Of a DNA stretch of 64,000 nucleotides, positions 17,472 through 28,231 are shown in pieces. Positions within the stretch are counted from its first letter, which is position 1; each line of letters starts with the position of its first letter. The position numbers and the translations under genes were made by a program. The notes below the pieces were generated by a model. It had not been told where the DNA came from. It searched no databases and saw nothing but the letters and a program-made list of their open reading frames with translations. This DNA comes from Agarivorans litoreus. GTDB lineage: Bacteria > Pseudomonadota > Gammaproteobacteria > Enterobacterales > Celerinatantimonadaceae. The stretch covers positions 4,266,934 to 4,330,933 of the forward strand of contig NZ_BLPI01000001.1 in assembly GCF_019649015.1 (NCBI RefSeq), read 5' to 3'.

Positions 17472-18152
17472 ATGCCCGATATAACTGTGGTTTATCTAAC
17501 GCTTAAGTTGGCCTGTGTTGTTACCTTGGTGTTACTGATTATTGCCACCCCATTGGCATGGTGGATGTCACAAACTCAATCACCTTTAAAGTCACTAATA
17601 GGGGCGATGTTTGCCTTGCCCTTGGTGTTACCGCCAACCGTGTTGGGTTTTTACCTGCTACTGCTGCTTGGGCCAAACGGCCCCTTAGGTAGCTTATCTG
17701 AGCAACTAGGAATAGGGAGATTGCCATTCACTTTTACCGGCATTGTGATTGCTTGTGTTGTGCATACCTTGCCGTTTGTAGTGCAGCCGATGCAAAACGC
17801 CTTTGAAGCGATCGGTAAACGACCTTTAGAGGTGGCTATGACATTACGCGCTAACTCTTGGCAAGTATTTTGGAAGGTCGCGTTTCCCCTCGCTAGACCG
17901 GGATTTTTTGCCGCTGCCATTTTAGGTTTTTGCCACACCATTGGTGAGTTTGGTGTTGTGCTAATGATTGGCGGCAATATTCCCGGTGAAACCCGAGTGA
18001 TGTCGATAGAAATTTATAACCATGTTGAGGCATTAGAATATGGTCAAGCGCATTGGTTAGCTGGCGGAATGTTGCTGTTTTCGTTTGTTGCTTTGCTAAT
18101 TATCTACAGCTTGAACGATTTTACGAAACAGAGGCTTAAACTATGTGCTTAG
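17472..18152 (+). CDS. modB: Molybdate ABC transporter permease ModB
   Basis: A 226-residue inner-membrane permease with about five or six hydrophobic segments and the family blocks [14 protein letters not shown] (residues 50-63) and the EAA-like coupling loop ending in [11 protein letters not shown] (about 138-148). A strong AAAGGAGAG site precedes the ATG. It overlaps modC by 10 bases. Confidence 0.95.
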   Translation: MPDITVVYLTLKLACVVTLVLLIIATPLAWWMSQTQSPLKSLIGAMFALPLVLPPTVLGFYLLLLLGPNGPLGSLSEQLGIGRLPFTFTGIVIACVVHTLPFVVQPMQNAFEAIGKRPLEVAMTLRANSWQVFWKVAFPLARPGFFAAAILGFCHTIGEFGVVLMIGGNIPGETRVMSIEIYNHVEALEYGQAHWLAGGMLLFSFVALLIIYSLNDFTKQRLKLCA

Positions 18153-18850
18153 AATTTCAATTGCACAGCCAGCGTGATGACTTTACCTTGAACATTGAGC
18201 TTACTTTGCCCCAAACCGGTGTATCTGCTTTGTTTGGCCCTTCGGGTTCTGGTAAAACCTCGTGTTTACGCGCAATGGCTGGTTTAGATCGTTTTAGTGG
18301 TGGCTATTTTTCAGTTAATGGTGAGGTTTGGCAAGATGATAAGCAAGGGATCTATCTTGCTACTCATCAACGAGAAATTGGCTATGTATTCCAAGAAGCC
18401 AGCTTATTTCCGCATCTAAATGTAGAACAAAACTTGTTGTTTGGTCACCGCTTAACCTGTCCCAATAAACGAAAAGTAAGTATTAGCGATACCTGTGAAT
18501 TACTGAGTATTTCGCACTTATTAACACGCAGGCCCAGTTGCTTATCGGGGGGGGAGCGTCAGCGCGTTGCAATTGCACGGGCCTTGCTAAGTTCACCTAA
18601 GTTATTGTTAATGGACGAACCTCTTTCGGCCTTAGACGCCACGCTAAAACATGAAATAATTCCCTACTTGGAAAGACTGCACCAACAGCTATCTATTCCG
18701 GTTGTGTATGTTAGCCACGATACAGAAGAAGTGGAGCGTTTAGCAGATTACATGGTGATATTGTCGGCTGGTGAGGTTGTGGAGCAATATTTCACTAAGG
18801 CTAAAAATAAGCAACATGTAAAGTTAGTTCCACGGCTTAAAGTTAGCTAG
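18143..18850 (+). CDS. modC: Molybdate ABC transporter ATPase ModC, short form
   Basis: A 235-residue ABC ATPase with Walker A GPSGSGKT (32-39), signature LSGGERQ (134-140) and Walker B LLLMDE. It energises ModAB. E. coli ModC is about 350 residues because of a C-terminal Mop/TOBE molybdate-binding domain; this protein stops just after the ATPase core ([11 protein letters not shown]), so that regulatory domain is missing. The stop is followed by non-coding DNA and a terminator, and no remnant of a Mop domain is obvious in the 100 bases after it. Start overlaps modB. Confidence 0.92.
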   Translation: MCLEFQLHSQRDDFTLNIELTLPQTGVSALFGPSGSGKTSCLRAMAGLDRFSGGYFSVNGEVWQDDKQGIYLATHQREIGYVFQEASLFPHLNVEQNLLFGHRLTCPNKRKVSISDTCELLSISHLLTRRPSCLSGGERQRVAIARALLSSPKLLLMDEPLSALDATLKHEIIPYLERLHQQLSIPVVYVSHDTEEVERLADYMVILSAGEVVEQYFTKAKNKQHVKLVPRLKVS

Positions 18851-18908
18851 TTCAGAAACGGTATTTTTCGTTAGTGGCTTAAATGCGGGAATGTGTCTCG
18901 CTTAAACA

Positions 18909-18934
18909 AAAGGCTTATTTAACAATAAGCCTTT
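18909..18934. terminator. Bidirectional terminator between modC and the pyrimidine importer
   Basis: Perfect 11-bp stem AAAGGCTTATT / AATAAGCCTTT with a 4-base loop, lying between convergent genes. T-runs are short on both sides. Confidence 0.7.
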
Positions 18935-18951
18935 ATCGGGGTAATGCTGGT

Positions 18952-19956
18952 TTATAGTTTGGCGGCGGCATCAAATACAATGTGGGTATATGCGCCTTCA
19001 GGTTGTTTTGTTATCACTGGCGTTGAATCGCTATCAAGCAGTATACTAACCGTGCGTTCAAAAGCAGCTGGCTCTAAATAACCAACACCTTTGTCGCTAT
19101 TGCTCAGTAGTTTAGCCACTTCCTTAGCCATGCGAATCTGGTGGGCTTCGGTTTGCGCGCCAGTGTCGTCATATTCTAATACGATAAGGCCCGCATCTTC
19201 AGGGTTAGCTGCTGCCCACTCCCAGCCTTTTATGGTAGCTTTTAAGAATTTTGCATAAGCGTCTAATTTTTTTGGATCCTTTAAATTGTCTTCTAATACG
19301 TATAAGCCATCTTCTAACGTGGCAACGCCTTCTTCTTCGTATTTAAACAGCACTAACTCTTCTGGCGTTAAACCGCCATCGAGTACTTGACCGTACTCGT
19401 TGTAGGTCATCGTCGATACACAATCGGCTTGTCCTTGGAAGATAGGGTCTACATTGAAACCTTGCTTAAGCACGGTTACCCCGTCGGTCCCGCCTGTTGT
19501 AGAGTAACCTAATTTAGACATCCAACTTAGGAAGGGATATTCGTTACCGAAGAACCATACTCCTAGGGTTTTACCCGCGAAATCGGCTGGAGTGGCAATG
19601 CCGCTGTCTTTAAGACAGGTAAGCATCATGCCAGATTTACCGTAAATTTGACCAATATTCACTAGTGGCAGTCCTTTTTCACGTGTAGCCAAGGCGGAAG
19701 GTAGCCAGTCTACAACAATATCGGCACCGCCGCCGGCTAATACCTGAGCGGGGGCAATATCTGGCCCGCCGGGTTTAATGGTGAGATCGATGCCAAGGTC
19801 TTTATAGTAACCTTTATCTAAGGCCACGTAATAACCGGCAAACTGTGCCTGCGTTACCCACTTTAATTGTAGTGTTAGTTTTTCTGCAGCGCTGCTACTA
19901 AAACTAGCGGCTAATAGTGCTGCGCCTGATGCTAAAGAAAGTATCGTTTTTTTCAT
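18952..19956 (-). CDS. NMT1/THI5-like ABC binding protein, probable pyrimidine importer
   Basis: A 334-residue periplasmic binding protein with a clear signal peptide (residues 1-23, cleavage after SSA-A). The mature start LTLQLKWVTQAQFAGYYVALDKGYYKDLGIDLTI is the hallmark of the NMT1/THI5-like family; GVWFFGNEYPF and NEYGQVLDGG are further matches. It is the last gene of a five-gene minus-strand operon with dihydropyrimidinase, an ATPase and two permeases. Substrate as pyrimidine or dihydropyrimidine/hydantoin is inferred from context; thiamine-precursor binding is the alternative. Confidence 0.85.
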   Translation of the reverse strand: MKKTILSLASGAALLAASFSSSAAEKLTLQLKWVTQAQFAGYYVALDKGYYKDLGIDLTIKPGGPDIAPAQVLAGGGADIVVDWLPSALATREKGLPLVNIGQIYGKSGMMLTCLKDSGIATPADFAGKTLGVWFFGNEYPFLSWMSKLGYSTTGGTDGVTVLKQGFNVDPIFQGQADCVSTMTYNEYGQVLDGGLTPEELVLFKYEEEGVATLEDGLYVLEDNLKDPKKLDAYAKFLKATIKGWEWAAANPEDAGLIVLEYDDTGAQTEAHQIRMAKEVAKLLSNSDKGVGYLEPAAFERTVSILLDSDSTPVITKQPEGAYTHIVFDAAAKL

Positions 19957-20000
19957 AGTTAAGTCCCTTTATATGACGAAGGTTAGAGCTTGTTTTAGTG

Positions 20001-20957
20001 TTACTTGTTTCCTCGGAATGAGGGGTGCCAAAATAGCAAGGATTTCTCGAGCAGGGCCAAAGCCCCATAACTTAATGAACCAGCAATAGCCGCGACCACA
20101 ATGGTGGCCCAAACCATATCCATATTCATTCTTCCCACTTCAGTAGAAATACGAAAACCCATTCCCACAATGGGAGTGCCAAAGAACTCTGCCACAATTG
20201 CGCCAATCAACGCCAAAGTAGCGTTGAGTTTTAGCGCATTAAAAATAAACGGTAAGGCTTGTGGTAATTGGCTCTTGACGAAGGTTTGCGTTTTGCTTGC
20301 CGCATAGGTGTGCATTAAGTCTTTATGAATAGCATCGCAAGATTGTAATCCTGTTAGGCTATTGATGAACATGGGGAAGAAGGTCATTACTACAATTACG
20401 GCCGCCTTTGACTGCCAGTCGAAGCCGAACCACATGACCATTATTGGCGCAATTCCCACAATTGGAATGGCCGACATAAAGTTCCCCAGAGGCACTAATC
20501 CTCTGCGTAAAAAAGCGCTTTTAACTGCCCACTGGGCAACCACAAAGCCTGATAAGCAGCCGATGAAATAACCAGCCAATACAGCCTTTAAATAGGTTTG
20601 TTTAAAGTCTGCCCAAAGTATTGGTAGGTTGTTGATTAAGGCGTTAAAAATGGCGCTAGGTGCAGGTAGTAACACCGGTGAAATAGCATAACCCACAACA
20701 ATACTCTGCCAAAACAGCAATAACATAAAGGCAAACAGACCGGGAATTAACGGCTTGATAACGGCTTGCTTGCTGGGGAGATGTTGGCACAATAGTGTTA
20801 GCCGAGTGAGTAAACAGCTGGCAGCAGCAGAACAGGCAATTAACAATAATAACCAAGCCGGATGTTGGTTGTAAAAACCGCTTTCGGCTTTAGTCAATAA
20901 TACTAATTGGCACGCTAACACAGCCAGCAGTAATAAATTGATTAACGATTTAGGCAT
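20001..20957 (-). CDS. ABC permease of the pyrimidine importer (second)
   Basis: A 318-residue inner-membrane permease of the SsuC/TauC type, with an extended N-terminus (two extra hydrophobic segments before residue 80) and the usual C-terminal block (PIVGIAPIMVMWFGFDWQSKAAVIVVMTFFPMF, then EFFGTPIVGMGFRI). It overlaps the upstream permease gene by 8 bases. The two permeases are different, so the importer is probably a heterodimer. Substrate is inferred from the operon. Confidence 0.85.
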   Translation of the reverse strand: MPKSLINLLLLAVLACQLVLLTKAESGFYNQHPAWLLLLIACSAAASCLLTRLTLLCQHLPSKQAVIKPLIPGLFAFMLLLFWQSIVVGYAISPVLLPAPSAIFNALINNLPILWADFKQTYLKAVLAGYFIGCLSGFVVAQWAVKSAFLRRGLVPLGNFMSAIPIVGIAPIMVMWFGFDWQSKAAVIVVMTFFPMFINSLTGLQSCDAIHKDLMHTYAASKTQTFVKSQLPQALPFIFNALKLNATLALIGAIVAEFFGTPIVGMGFRISTEVGRMNMDMVWATIVVAAIAGSLSYGALALLEKSLLFWHPSFRGNK

Positions 20958-21837
20958 TGGCTAGCCCTCCACGGCGTTTAAGTAAGGCTCGTTCAGCAAC
21001 ACCAACTAACCAAACTAGCAAGGAACCGAGCAAAGCGGCCATAATTAGCGCGGCCCATATTTGCTCGGTTTGCCCGTAATAGGAACCACTGAGTAAACGA
21101 GCCCCCAGTCCGCCTTGTGCACCTGTTGGCAACTCGGCAACAATTGCGCCCACTAAGGCAGCGGCAATCGCTACTTTCAAACTGGCAAACAAATAGGGTT
21201 GAGCTGAATACCAACGTAGCTTCCAAAAGGTTTGTAAAGCGCTGGCGTTATAGGTGTACATAAGCTCTTGGTGCAGGGTATCTGAGGCGCGTAACCCTTT
21301 TACCATACCAATGGTGACGGGGAAGAATGACAAATACATTGAAATGATCGCTTTAGGAACAACACCGGTAATATTTAAGGCGCCCAATACCACCACAATA
21401 ATTGGCGCGATAGCTAAAATAGGGATAGTTTGTGAAGCAATAACCCAGGGCATTAAGCTGGCATCAAGTGTTTTGCTGTGCACAATGCCTATGGCGATAA
21501 CAATGCCTAAAATTGAACCCAATAAGAAACCTAGTAGGGTAGAGTTGAGTGTGATAAAGCTGTGAAAAACTAATGAGCGTTTTGAGCTAATCGAGCGTTC
21601 AAATACTGATTTTTTCAACTCCATGGCGACTTGATGTGGCGCTGGTAGCATTGGACGTTTTACCTGATAAGCTTGCTGCAAAACTTGGCTATAGGTCCAA
21701 TCCTGTTTTTTGCGCTCAAGCGTATTAATAAGCTGATTGCCGTTCATGATCAAGGCCGCCAAATACCAAATACCGATAATGGCGACAACTAAGATCATTA
21801 ACGAAAACCACTGGCTGTCTGTTAAGTATTTTTTCAC
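20950..21837 (-). CDS. ABC permease of the pyrimidine importer (first)
   Basis: A 295-residue permease of the same BPD_transp_1 family: hydrophobic segments near residues 10-32, 90-115, 130-150 and 205-285, the coupling helix region IPILAIAPIIVVVLGALN and the late block ELPTGAQGGLGARL. It lies 20 bases after the ATPase gene. The pairing with the neighbouring permease suggests a two-permease importer. Confidence 0.87.
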   Translation of the reverse strand: MKKYLTDSQWFSLMILVVAIIGIWYLAALIMNGNQLINTLERKKQDWTYSQVLQQAYQVKRPMLPAPHQVAMELKKSVFERSISSKRSLVFHSFITLNSTLLGFLLGSILGIVIAIGIVHSKTLDASLMPWVIASQTIPILAIAPIIVVVLGALNITGVVPKAIISMYLSFFPVTIGMVKGLRASDTLHQELMYTYNASALQTFWKLRWYSAQPYLFASLKVAIAAALVGAIVAELPTGAQGGLGARLLSGSYYGQTEQIWAALIMAALLGSLLVWLVGVAERALLKRRGGLANA

Positions 21838-21857
21838 GTTGCAGGCCTCCTAGGTGC

Positions 21858-22691
21858 TTAATCAATGGCATGATCATTGGCTAGAGCGTTACGAATTTCA
21901 GCGGCTAGCTCATGAAACGCTTTTTGATCGCGCAGCGCTAAGCTTTTTAAGCGCGGTAAAGGGCTTTCGATTACCTTAACAATACGCCCCGGACGCGGCG
22001 ACATCACGACGATGTGGGTGGATAACAATACCGCTTCGGCGATAGAGTGGGTCACAAAGACAACGGTCTTCTTAGTTTCTTGCCAAATTCTTAGCAGCTC
22101 CATGTTCATGTGGTCTCGGGTTATTTCATCTAATGCACCAAAAGGTTCATCCATAAGCAATAATTCAGGATTAATACACAAGGCGCGAGCAATTGACGCA
22201 CGTTGCTGCATGCCACCCGATAGTTGCCACGGAAACTTTTTGTGGAAGTCTTGTAGCCCTACCATTTTGAGATATTTGTCTATCTGCTTTTGTTGGTGCT
22301 CACCAGTTTGACCTGATATTTCCATGGGTAGGGCACAGTTTTGTGAAATAGTACGCCAAGGCAATAGACCCGGTGCTTGAAACACGTAGCCATATAGTCG
22401 GTTTAAGCGGGCATCTTTAGGGCTAGTTCCGTCTACTTTAATCTCGCCTGCAGTAGCCTGTTCCAAATCGGCGATTACCCGAAGTAGCGTAGTTTTACCG
22501 CAGCCTGATGGTCCAATAAAGGAAACGAAATCGCCTTCATTAACTTGTAGATTGATGTTTGAAAGAGCGTTTACAGGACCATCGTTGGTTTCAAACACTA
22601 AAGATAAGTCATTTACTGCGATCATCGAACGCCCGGTTTGGCTTTGTGCAGCGGTTTCTTCGCTGTCTATTGTTTGTTTTACAGCTAACAT
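21858..22691 (-). CDS. ABC ATPase of the pyrimidine importer
   Basis: A 277-residue ATPase of the nitrate/sulfonate/taurine group with Walker A GPSGCGKTT, Q-loop YVFQAPGLLPWRT, signature LSGGMQQRASIARAL and Walker B LLLMDEPFGALDE. The first ~25 residues before the conserved core are variable. It is the second gene of the operon, 33 bases downstream of the dihydropyrimidinase gene. Confidence 0.9.
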   Translation of the reverse strand: MLAVKQTIDSEETAAQSQTGRSMIAVNDLSLVFETNDGPVNALSNINLQVNEGDFVSFIGPSGCGKTTLLRVIADLEQATAGEIKVDGTSPKDARLNRLYGYVFQAPGLLPWRTISQNCALPMEISGQTGEHQQKQIDKYLKMVGLQDFHKKFPWQLSGGMQQRASIARALCINPELLLMDEPFGALDEITRDHMNMELLRIWQETKKTVVFVTHSIAEAVLLSTHIVVMSPRPGRIVKVIESPLPRLKSLALRDQKAFHELAAEIRNALANDHAID

Positions 22692-22724
22692 AAATGGTGT
22701 CTCTCCGTGACGATTTAGCAGACC

Positions 22725-24620
<1,896 letters not shown>

Positions 24621-25889
24621 ATGGGTACTTTGCAGATAAACAGTAATCGTTTATGGAATAGCCTAATGGAAATGGCAAAGATAGGTGCAACAGATAAAGG
24701 TGGCTGTAAACGTTTAGCGTTGACCGATTTAGACAAGCAAGGCCGCGAACTGTATATCAAGTGGGCCGAAGATGCAGGCTGTAGCGTTGAGGTCGATGCC
24801 ATTGGTAACATCATGTGTACTCGTCCTGGCGAAGATATGAGCCTTGCGCCGGTTGGCACTGGTAGTCACTTAGATACACAACCTACCGGCGGCAAGTTCG
24901 ACGGAGTATTTGGTGTATTAGCTGGCCTTGAAGTAGTGCGTTCATTAAATGATCAGAACATTAAAACCAAACATCCAATCGAGATTTCGGTGTGGACCAA
25001 CGAAGAAGGCTCGCGTTTTGCTCCTGCCATGATGGGGTCGGGTGTGGTATCAGGCCGTTTTGGCCTGCAAGAGATTTTAGATACTACTGATGTCGATGGT
25101 TTACGCTTGGGTGATGAGTTACAACGAATTGGCTTTGCCGGGGAACGGCCTGTGACTGGACGTAGGTTTCATGCTTTTTTTGAAACTCACATTGAGCAGG
25201 GCCCATATTTAGAGGCCGAGAATAAGCAAATTGGTGTAGTAACCGGCGGTCAGGGGCAGCGTTGGTATAACGCCACCCTTATTGGGCGTGAGTCACACGC
25301 AGGTACCACCCCAATGCATCTACGCTGTGACGCGCTATTGGCCAGTACTCAATTAATTCAAAAAATCGAAGAGATTGCCAAAGCGCATGCGCCCGGTTGT
25401 GGCACCGTAGGCTTTATGCAGGTGGTGCCTAATTCACGCAACACCATTCCAGGTAAAATAGAGATGAGCATTGATTTGCGTCATCCGCAAGATGCTCAAT
25501 TAACTTCAATGGATAAAGCCTTAAGTGTAGCGATTAACGACATAGAGGCAGCTACAGGGGTTACCATAGAGCTAGACCCATTTTGGTATTATGAGCCTAT
25601 TTATTTTGACGAAACTTGCGTTAACGCTGTGCGTAAAGCAGCAATTGATTTGGGTTATAGCAACATGGATATTATCGCAGGCGCAGGGCATGATGCTTGC
25701 TATATTTCTGACATTGCGCCCACTAGTATGATTTTTACCCCTTGTTTAAATGGTATTAGTCATAATGAAATAGAAAGCACCACCCAACAAGAGTGCGAGG
25801 CTGGTTGTTCAGTACTATTAAATGCGATAGTCACCATGGCAGAGCAGGTAAATCAAGTAGAAACGGCAGAATTGACCGCCACCAAATAA
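24621..25889 (+). CDS. M20-family amidohydrolase, candidate beta-ureidopropionase
   Basis: A 422-residue zinc hydrolase of the allantoate amidohydrolase / N-carbamoyl-L-amino acid hydrolase group. Metal-site motifs: GSHLDTQPTGGKFDGVFG (about 80-97), TNEEGSRFAPAM (near 128-139), ETHIEQGPYLE (near 192-202) and the late GAGHDACYIS with SHNEIE. In this locus it most probably cleaves N-carbamoyl-beta-alanine to beta-alanine, CO2 and ammonia, the third step of reductive pyrimidine breakdown. Exact substrate cannot be told from sequence. A GGAGAATAG site precedes the ATG. It is transcribed away from the dihydropyrimidinase operon. Confidence 0.88.
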   Translation: MGTLQINSNRLWNSLMEMAKIGATDKGGCKRLALTDLDKQGRELYIKWAEDAGCSVEVDAIGNIMCTRPGEDMSLAPVGTGSHLDTQPTGGKFDGVFGVLAGLEVVRSLNDQNIKTKHPIEISVWTNEEGSRFAPAMMGSGVVSGRFGLQEILDTTDVDGLRLGDELQRIGFAGERPVTGRRFHAFFETHIEQGPYLEAENKQIGVVTGGQGQRWYNATLIGRESHAGTTPMHLRCDALLASTQLIQKIEEIAKAHAPGCGTVGFMQVVPNSRNTIPGKIEMSIDLRHPQDAQLTSMDKALSVAINDIEAATGVTIELDPFWYYEPIYFDETCVNAVRKAAIDLGYSNMDIIAGAGHDACYISDIAPTSMIFTPCLNGISHNEIESTTQQECEAGCSVLLNAIVTMAEQVNQVETAELTATK

Positions 25890-25900
25890 CCTAGAAACGA

Positions 25901-25930
25901 CTAAAGCGATAATTAAGGTTGTCGCTTTAG
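25901..25930. terminator. Hairpin between convergent genes
   Basis: Perfect 9-bp arms CTAAAGCGA / TCGCTTTAG with a 12-base loop between the amidohydrolase and the TetR gene; the right arm overlaps the TetR stop. T-runs are poor, so termination may be weak. Confidence 0.45.
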
Positions 25931-26577
25931 AATAATTTTATTCCGCAACCTCTTATTACCATTCGGGTTAGCAGTTCTGCGCCTGCTTCATAGTCGCTAT
26001 CATCTAAGCTGGATTTTTCTAACATCATACTGCACTGCAGCGCATGGTCGGCGTAAGCCTGAGTGGAAGACCATAGCATAAAGAGTAGATGTTCTGGATT
26101 GATAGGTTCCATCCATTGCTTAGCTATCCACTCGCGAAATACCTGACAGGTTTTATCAAATTGTTGTTTGAGATCGGTTGCTAGCTGTTCTTTAAGGTAG
26201 GGCGCGCCATGGAGGATTTCTGCGGCGAAAATCCGCGAGGCATTTGGATGCTCTTTAGACATTTTAATCTTTTGCAGTATGTAATTACGCAAAGCTACGT
26301 TTGGATGCTGTTCGGCTGTCATCTCATCCATGTGGCTCATCCACAAGACTAATAAGCGGCTTAATACTCCTTTATATAAGGCTTCTTTAGTTTTAAAGTA
26401 ATACAACACATTGGCCTTTGGTAGATTAACCTTGCTAGCAATGGCCGCAATGGTTGTACCCGAATAGCCATTTTCCCCAAATAACTGTTCAGCCGCCGCT
26501 AGAATTTGCCCCAGATTATCCTTACGAATGTCGGCCAATTTGCGACGTTTAACGCTACTTACAGTTGCTTTGTTCAT
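25927..26577 (-). CDS. RutR-like TetR-family regulator
   Basis: A 216-residue TetR-type regulator if started at the ATG at 26577 (MNKATV); an in-frame ATG at 26643 would add 22 residues, but AAGAA/GAG-rich DNA stands before the shorter start and the length then fits RutR (212). The HTH is TIAAIASKVNLPKANVLYYFKTKEALY; the effector domain shares with E. coli RutR the pattern SRIFAAEILHGAPYL and INPEHLLFMLWSSTQAYAD. RutR senses uracil and thymine and lets go of DNA. Its gene lies inside the pyrimidine locus and two RutR-like boxes flank it. Confidence 0.87.
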   Translation of the reverse strand: MNKATVSSVKRRKLADIRKDNLGQILAAAEQLFGENGYSGTTIAAIASKVNLPKANVLYYFKTKEALYKGVLSRLLVLWMSHMDEMTAEQHPNVALRNYILQKIKMSKEHPNASRIFAAEILHGAPYLKEQLATDLKQQFDKTCQVFREWIAKQWMEPINPEHLLFMLWSSTQAYADHALQCSMMLEKSSLDDSDYEAGAELLTRMVIRGCGIKLF

Positions 26578-26784
26578 GGTTAAGTTCTTCTCGCTCCTTG
26601 ATCGTTGCACAAACATGTGGCCAAGCGCTTTAAAACTGGGCAAGGTGCGCTTGATGTCACTCTCAAAGCATACCGTCTATTTGAACGATGTGTAATAGAA
26701 ATAATTTTTTTGTTTTTTATTTATCTAAAATTATACATGTTTTTCATAAGGTTAAGATTGAATCAATAGTTTAAAGTTAACCTT

Positions 26785-26800
26785 CTGACCGAGCGGTCAG
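26785..26800. promoter_or_regulatory. RutR-like operator 2 upstream of preT
   Basis: CTGACCGAGCGGTCAG is a 7-bp-arm perfect palindrome (centre AG) in the divergent region between the TetR gene and preTA, 77 bases before preT. Core TGACC-N4-GGTCA. Confidence 0.7.
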
Positions 26801-26876
26801 ATCGTGGTATGAGCTTTGCTTTATTTTTAAACAATCAGAGATTGTAGTCTCGGTATTATAAAAATAGGGAGATCCC

Positions 26877-28229
26877 ATGGTGATGAGTATGGAGATGCCG
26901 CAAGGCTATTCACAACAACAGTTAGCCCTTGATCAAATGTTCAAGGATATTAATCCTGCACTTAGTGCCCGCCAAGCTGGTATAGAAAGTTCGCGCTGTT
27001 ATTATTGCTACGATGCGCCTTGTGTTACCGCTTGCCCTTCAAAAATCAATATTCCAAGTTTTATTGCCAGTATTCATGCTGATGATTTAACCGGTGCCGC
27101 TAAAACGATTTATTCAGAAAACATAATGGGAGGCAGTTGTGCAAGGGTTTGCCCAACAGAAATTTTGTGTGAGCAGGCTTGTGTGCGTAATAAAGAACAA
27201 GAAAAAGCACCAGTAAAAATTGGCTTATTACAACGCCATGCCACCGATAACGCCCAGTTTGTAGGTCACCCCTTTAAGCGTGCTGCCGCTACCGGCAAAA
27301 CTATTGCCGTGGTAGGGGCTGGCCCTGCTGGTTTAAGTTGTGCGCATCGCTTAGCGCTTCTGGGGAACGAGGTGGAAATATTTGAGGCAGCGGATAAGCC
27401 CGGTGGCCTAAACGAATATGGTATCGCCAAATACAAACTAACCGATAACTTTGCGCAAAAAGAAGTGGAATTTATTTTGGGCATTGGTGGTATTACTTTG
27501 CATACCAATAAGGCTTTAGGCAAAGACGTTAGTTTGCAACAGCTAAAAGACCAATTTGATGCGGTATTTTTAGCCATAGGCTTGCAGGACGTACCTTGCT
27601 TAAAGTTAGTTAACGAAAGCCATCCACACATATTAAACGCAGTGGATTACATTAAAGAGTTGCGCCAAGCCACAGATATTAGTGAGCTTGATGTGCCTAA
27701 AGATAGCGCAGTAGTGATTGGTGCAGGAAATACGGCTATCGATATGGCCTGTCAGCTCAAACGCTTAGGTACCGAAGAGGTGACGCTAGTTTATCGTCGT
27801 GGAACAGAGCACATGAGTGCCACCGTTCACGAGCAACAAATTGCCAAAGACCATGAAGTAAGAATTAAAACTTGGGCGCGTCCTGAGCAGATAAATTTAG
27901 ATGATGACGGCTCACTAAGAAGTTTAACTTTTCGCAAAACCTACAGTGACAATGGTCAGTTAAAAGACAGCGAAGAAAGCTTTGAGATTAATTGTTCAGC
28001 GGTATTCAAAGCGGTAGGGCAGAAGTTTGCTTATCCCCAAGCGGAGCAAATAATTCCTACCATCAGTAACGGCAAAATTGCTACTTTTGGTCAGCAAGTG
28101 ACTAGCATAGATGGCGTTTATGCAGGAGGAGACTGCACCAGTGAAGGACAAGATCTTACAGTGGAAGCTGTTCAGCAAGGCAAACTCGCAGCCTTAGCCA
28201 TTCATCATCAACTTAGTCAGGAGGCTTAA
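26877..28229 (+). CDS. preT: NAD-dependent dihydropyrimidine dehydrogenase subunit PreT
   Basis: A 450-residue flavoprotein that, with PreA, reduces uracil or thymine to the dihydro form with NADH. The N-terminal Fe-S domain has CYYCYDAPCVTACP (about 42-55) and GGSCARVCPTEILCEQAC (about 85-102); the FAD site is VVGAGPAGLSCAHRLA (about 144-159), the NAD site VVIGAGNTAIDMAC. It resembles GltD-type oxidoreductases, but the pairing with preA settles the call. AGGGAG lies 8 bases before the ATG. It is 2 bases from preA. Confidence 0.94.
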   Translation: MVMSMEMPQGYSQQQLALDQMFKDINPALSARQAGIESSRCYYCYDAPCVTACPSKINIPSFIASIHADDLTGAAKTIYSENIMGGSCARVCPTEILCEQACVRNKEQEKAPVKIGLLQRHATDNAQFVGHPFKRAAATGKTIAVVGAGPAGLSCAHRLALLGNEVEIFEAADKPGGLNEYGIAKYKLTDNFAQKEVEFILGIGGITLHTNKALGKDVSLQQLKDQFDAVFLAIGLQDVPCLKLVNESHPHILNAVDYIKELRQATDISELDVPKDSAVVIGAGNTAIDMACQLKRLGTEEVTLVYRRGTEHMSATVHEQQIAKDHEVRIKTWARPEQINLDDDGSLRSLTFRKTYSDNGQLKDSEESFEINCSAVFKAVGQKFAYPQAEQIIPTISNGKIATFGQQVTSIDGVYAGGDCTSEGQDLTVEAVQQGKLAALAIHHQLSQEA

Positions 28230-28231
28230 TT

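Noticed and set aside
22708..22722. CAGACCCTA-type sequence resembling a MITE end
   Set aside because: Only about eight bases match and no further similarity follows inward.
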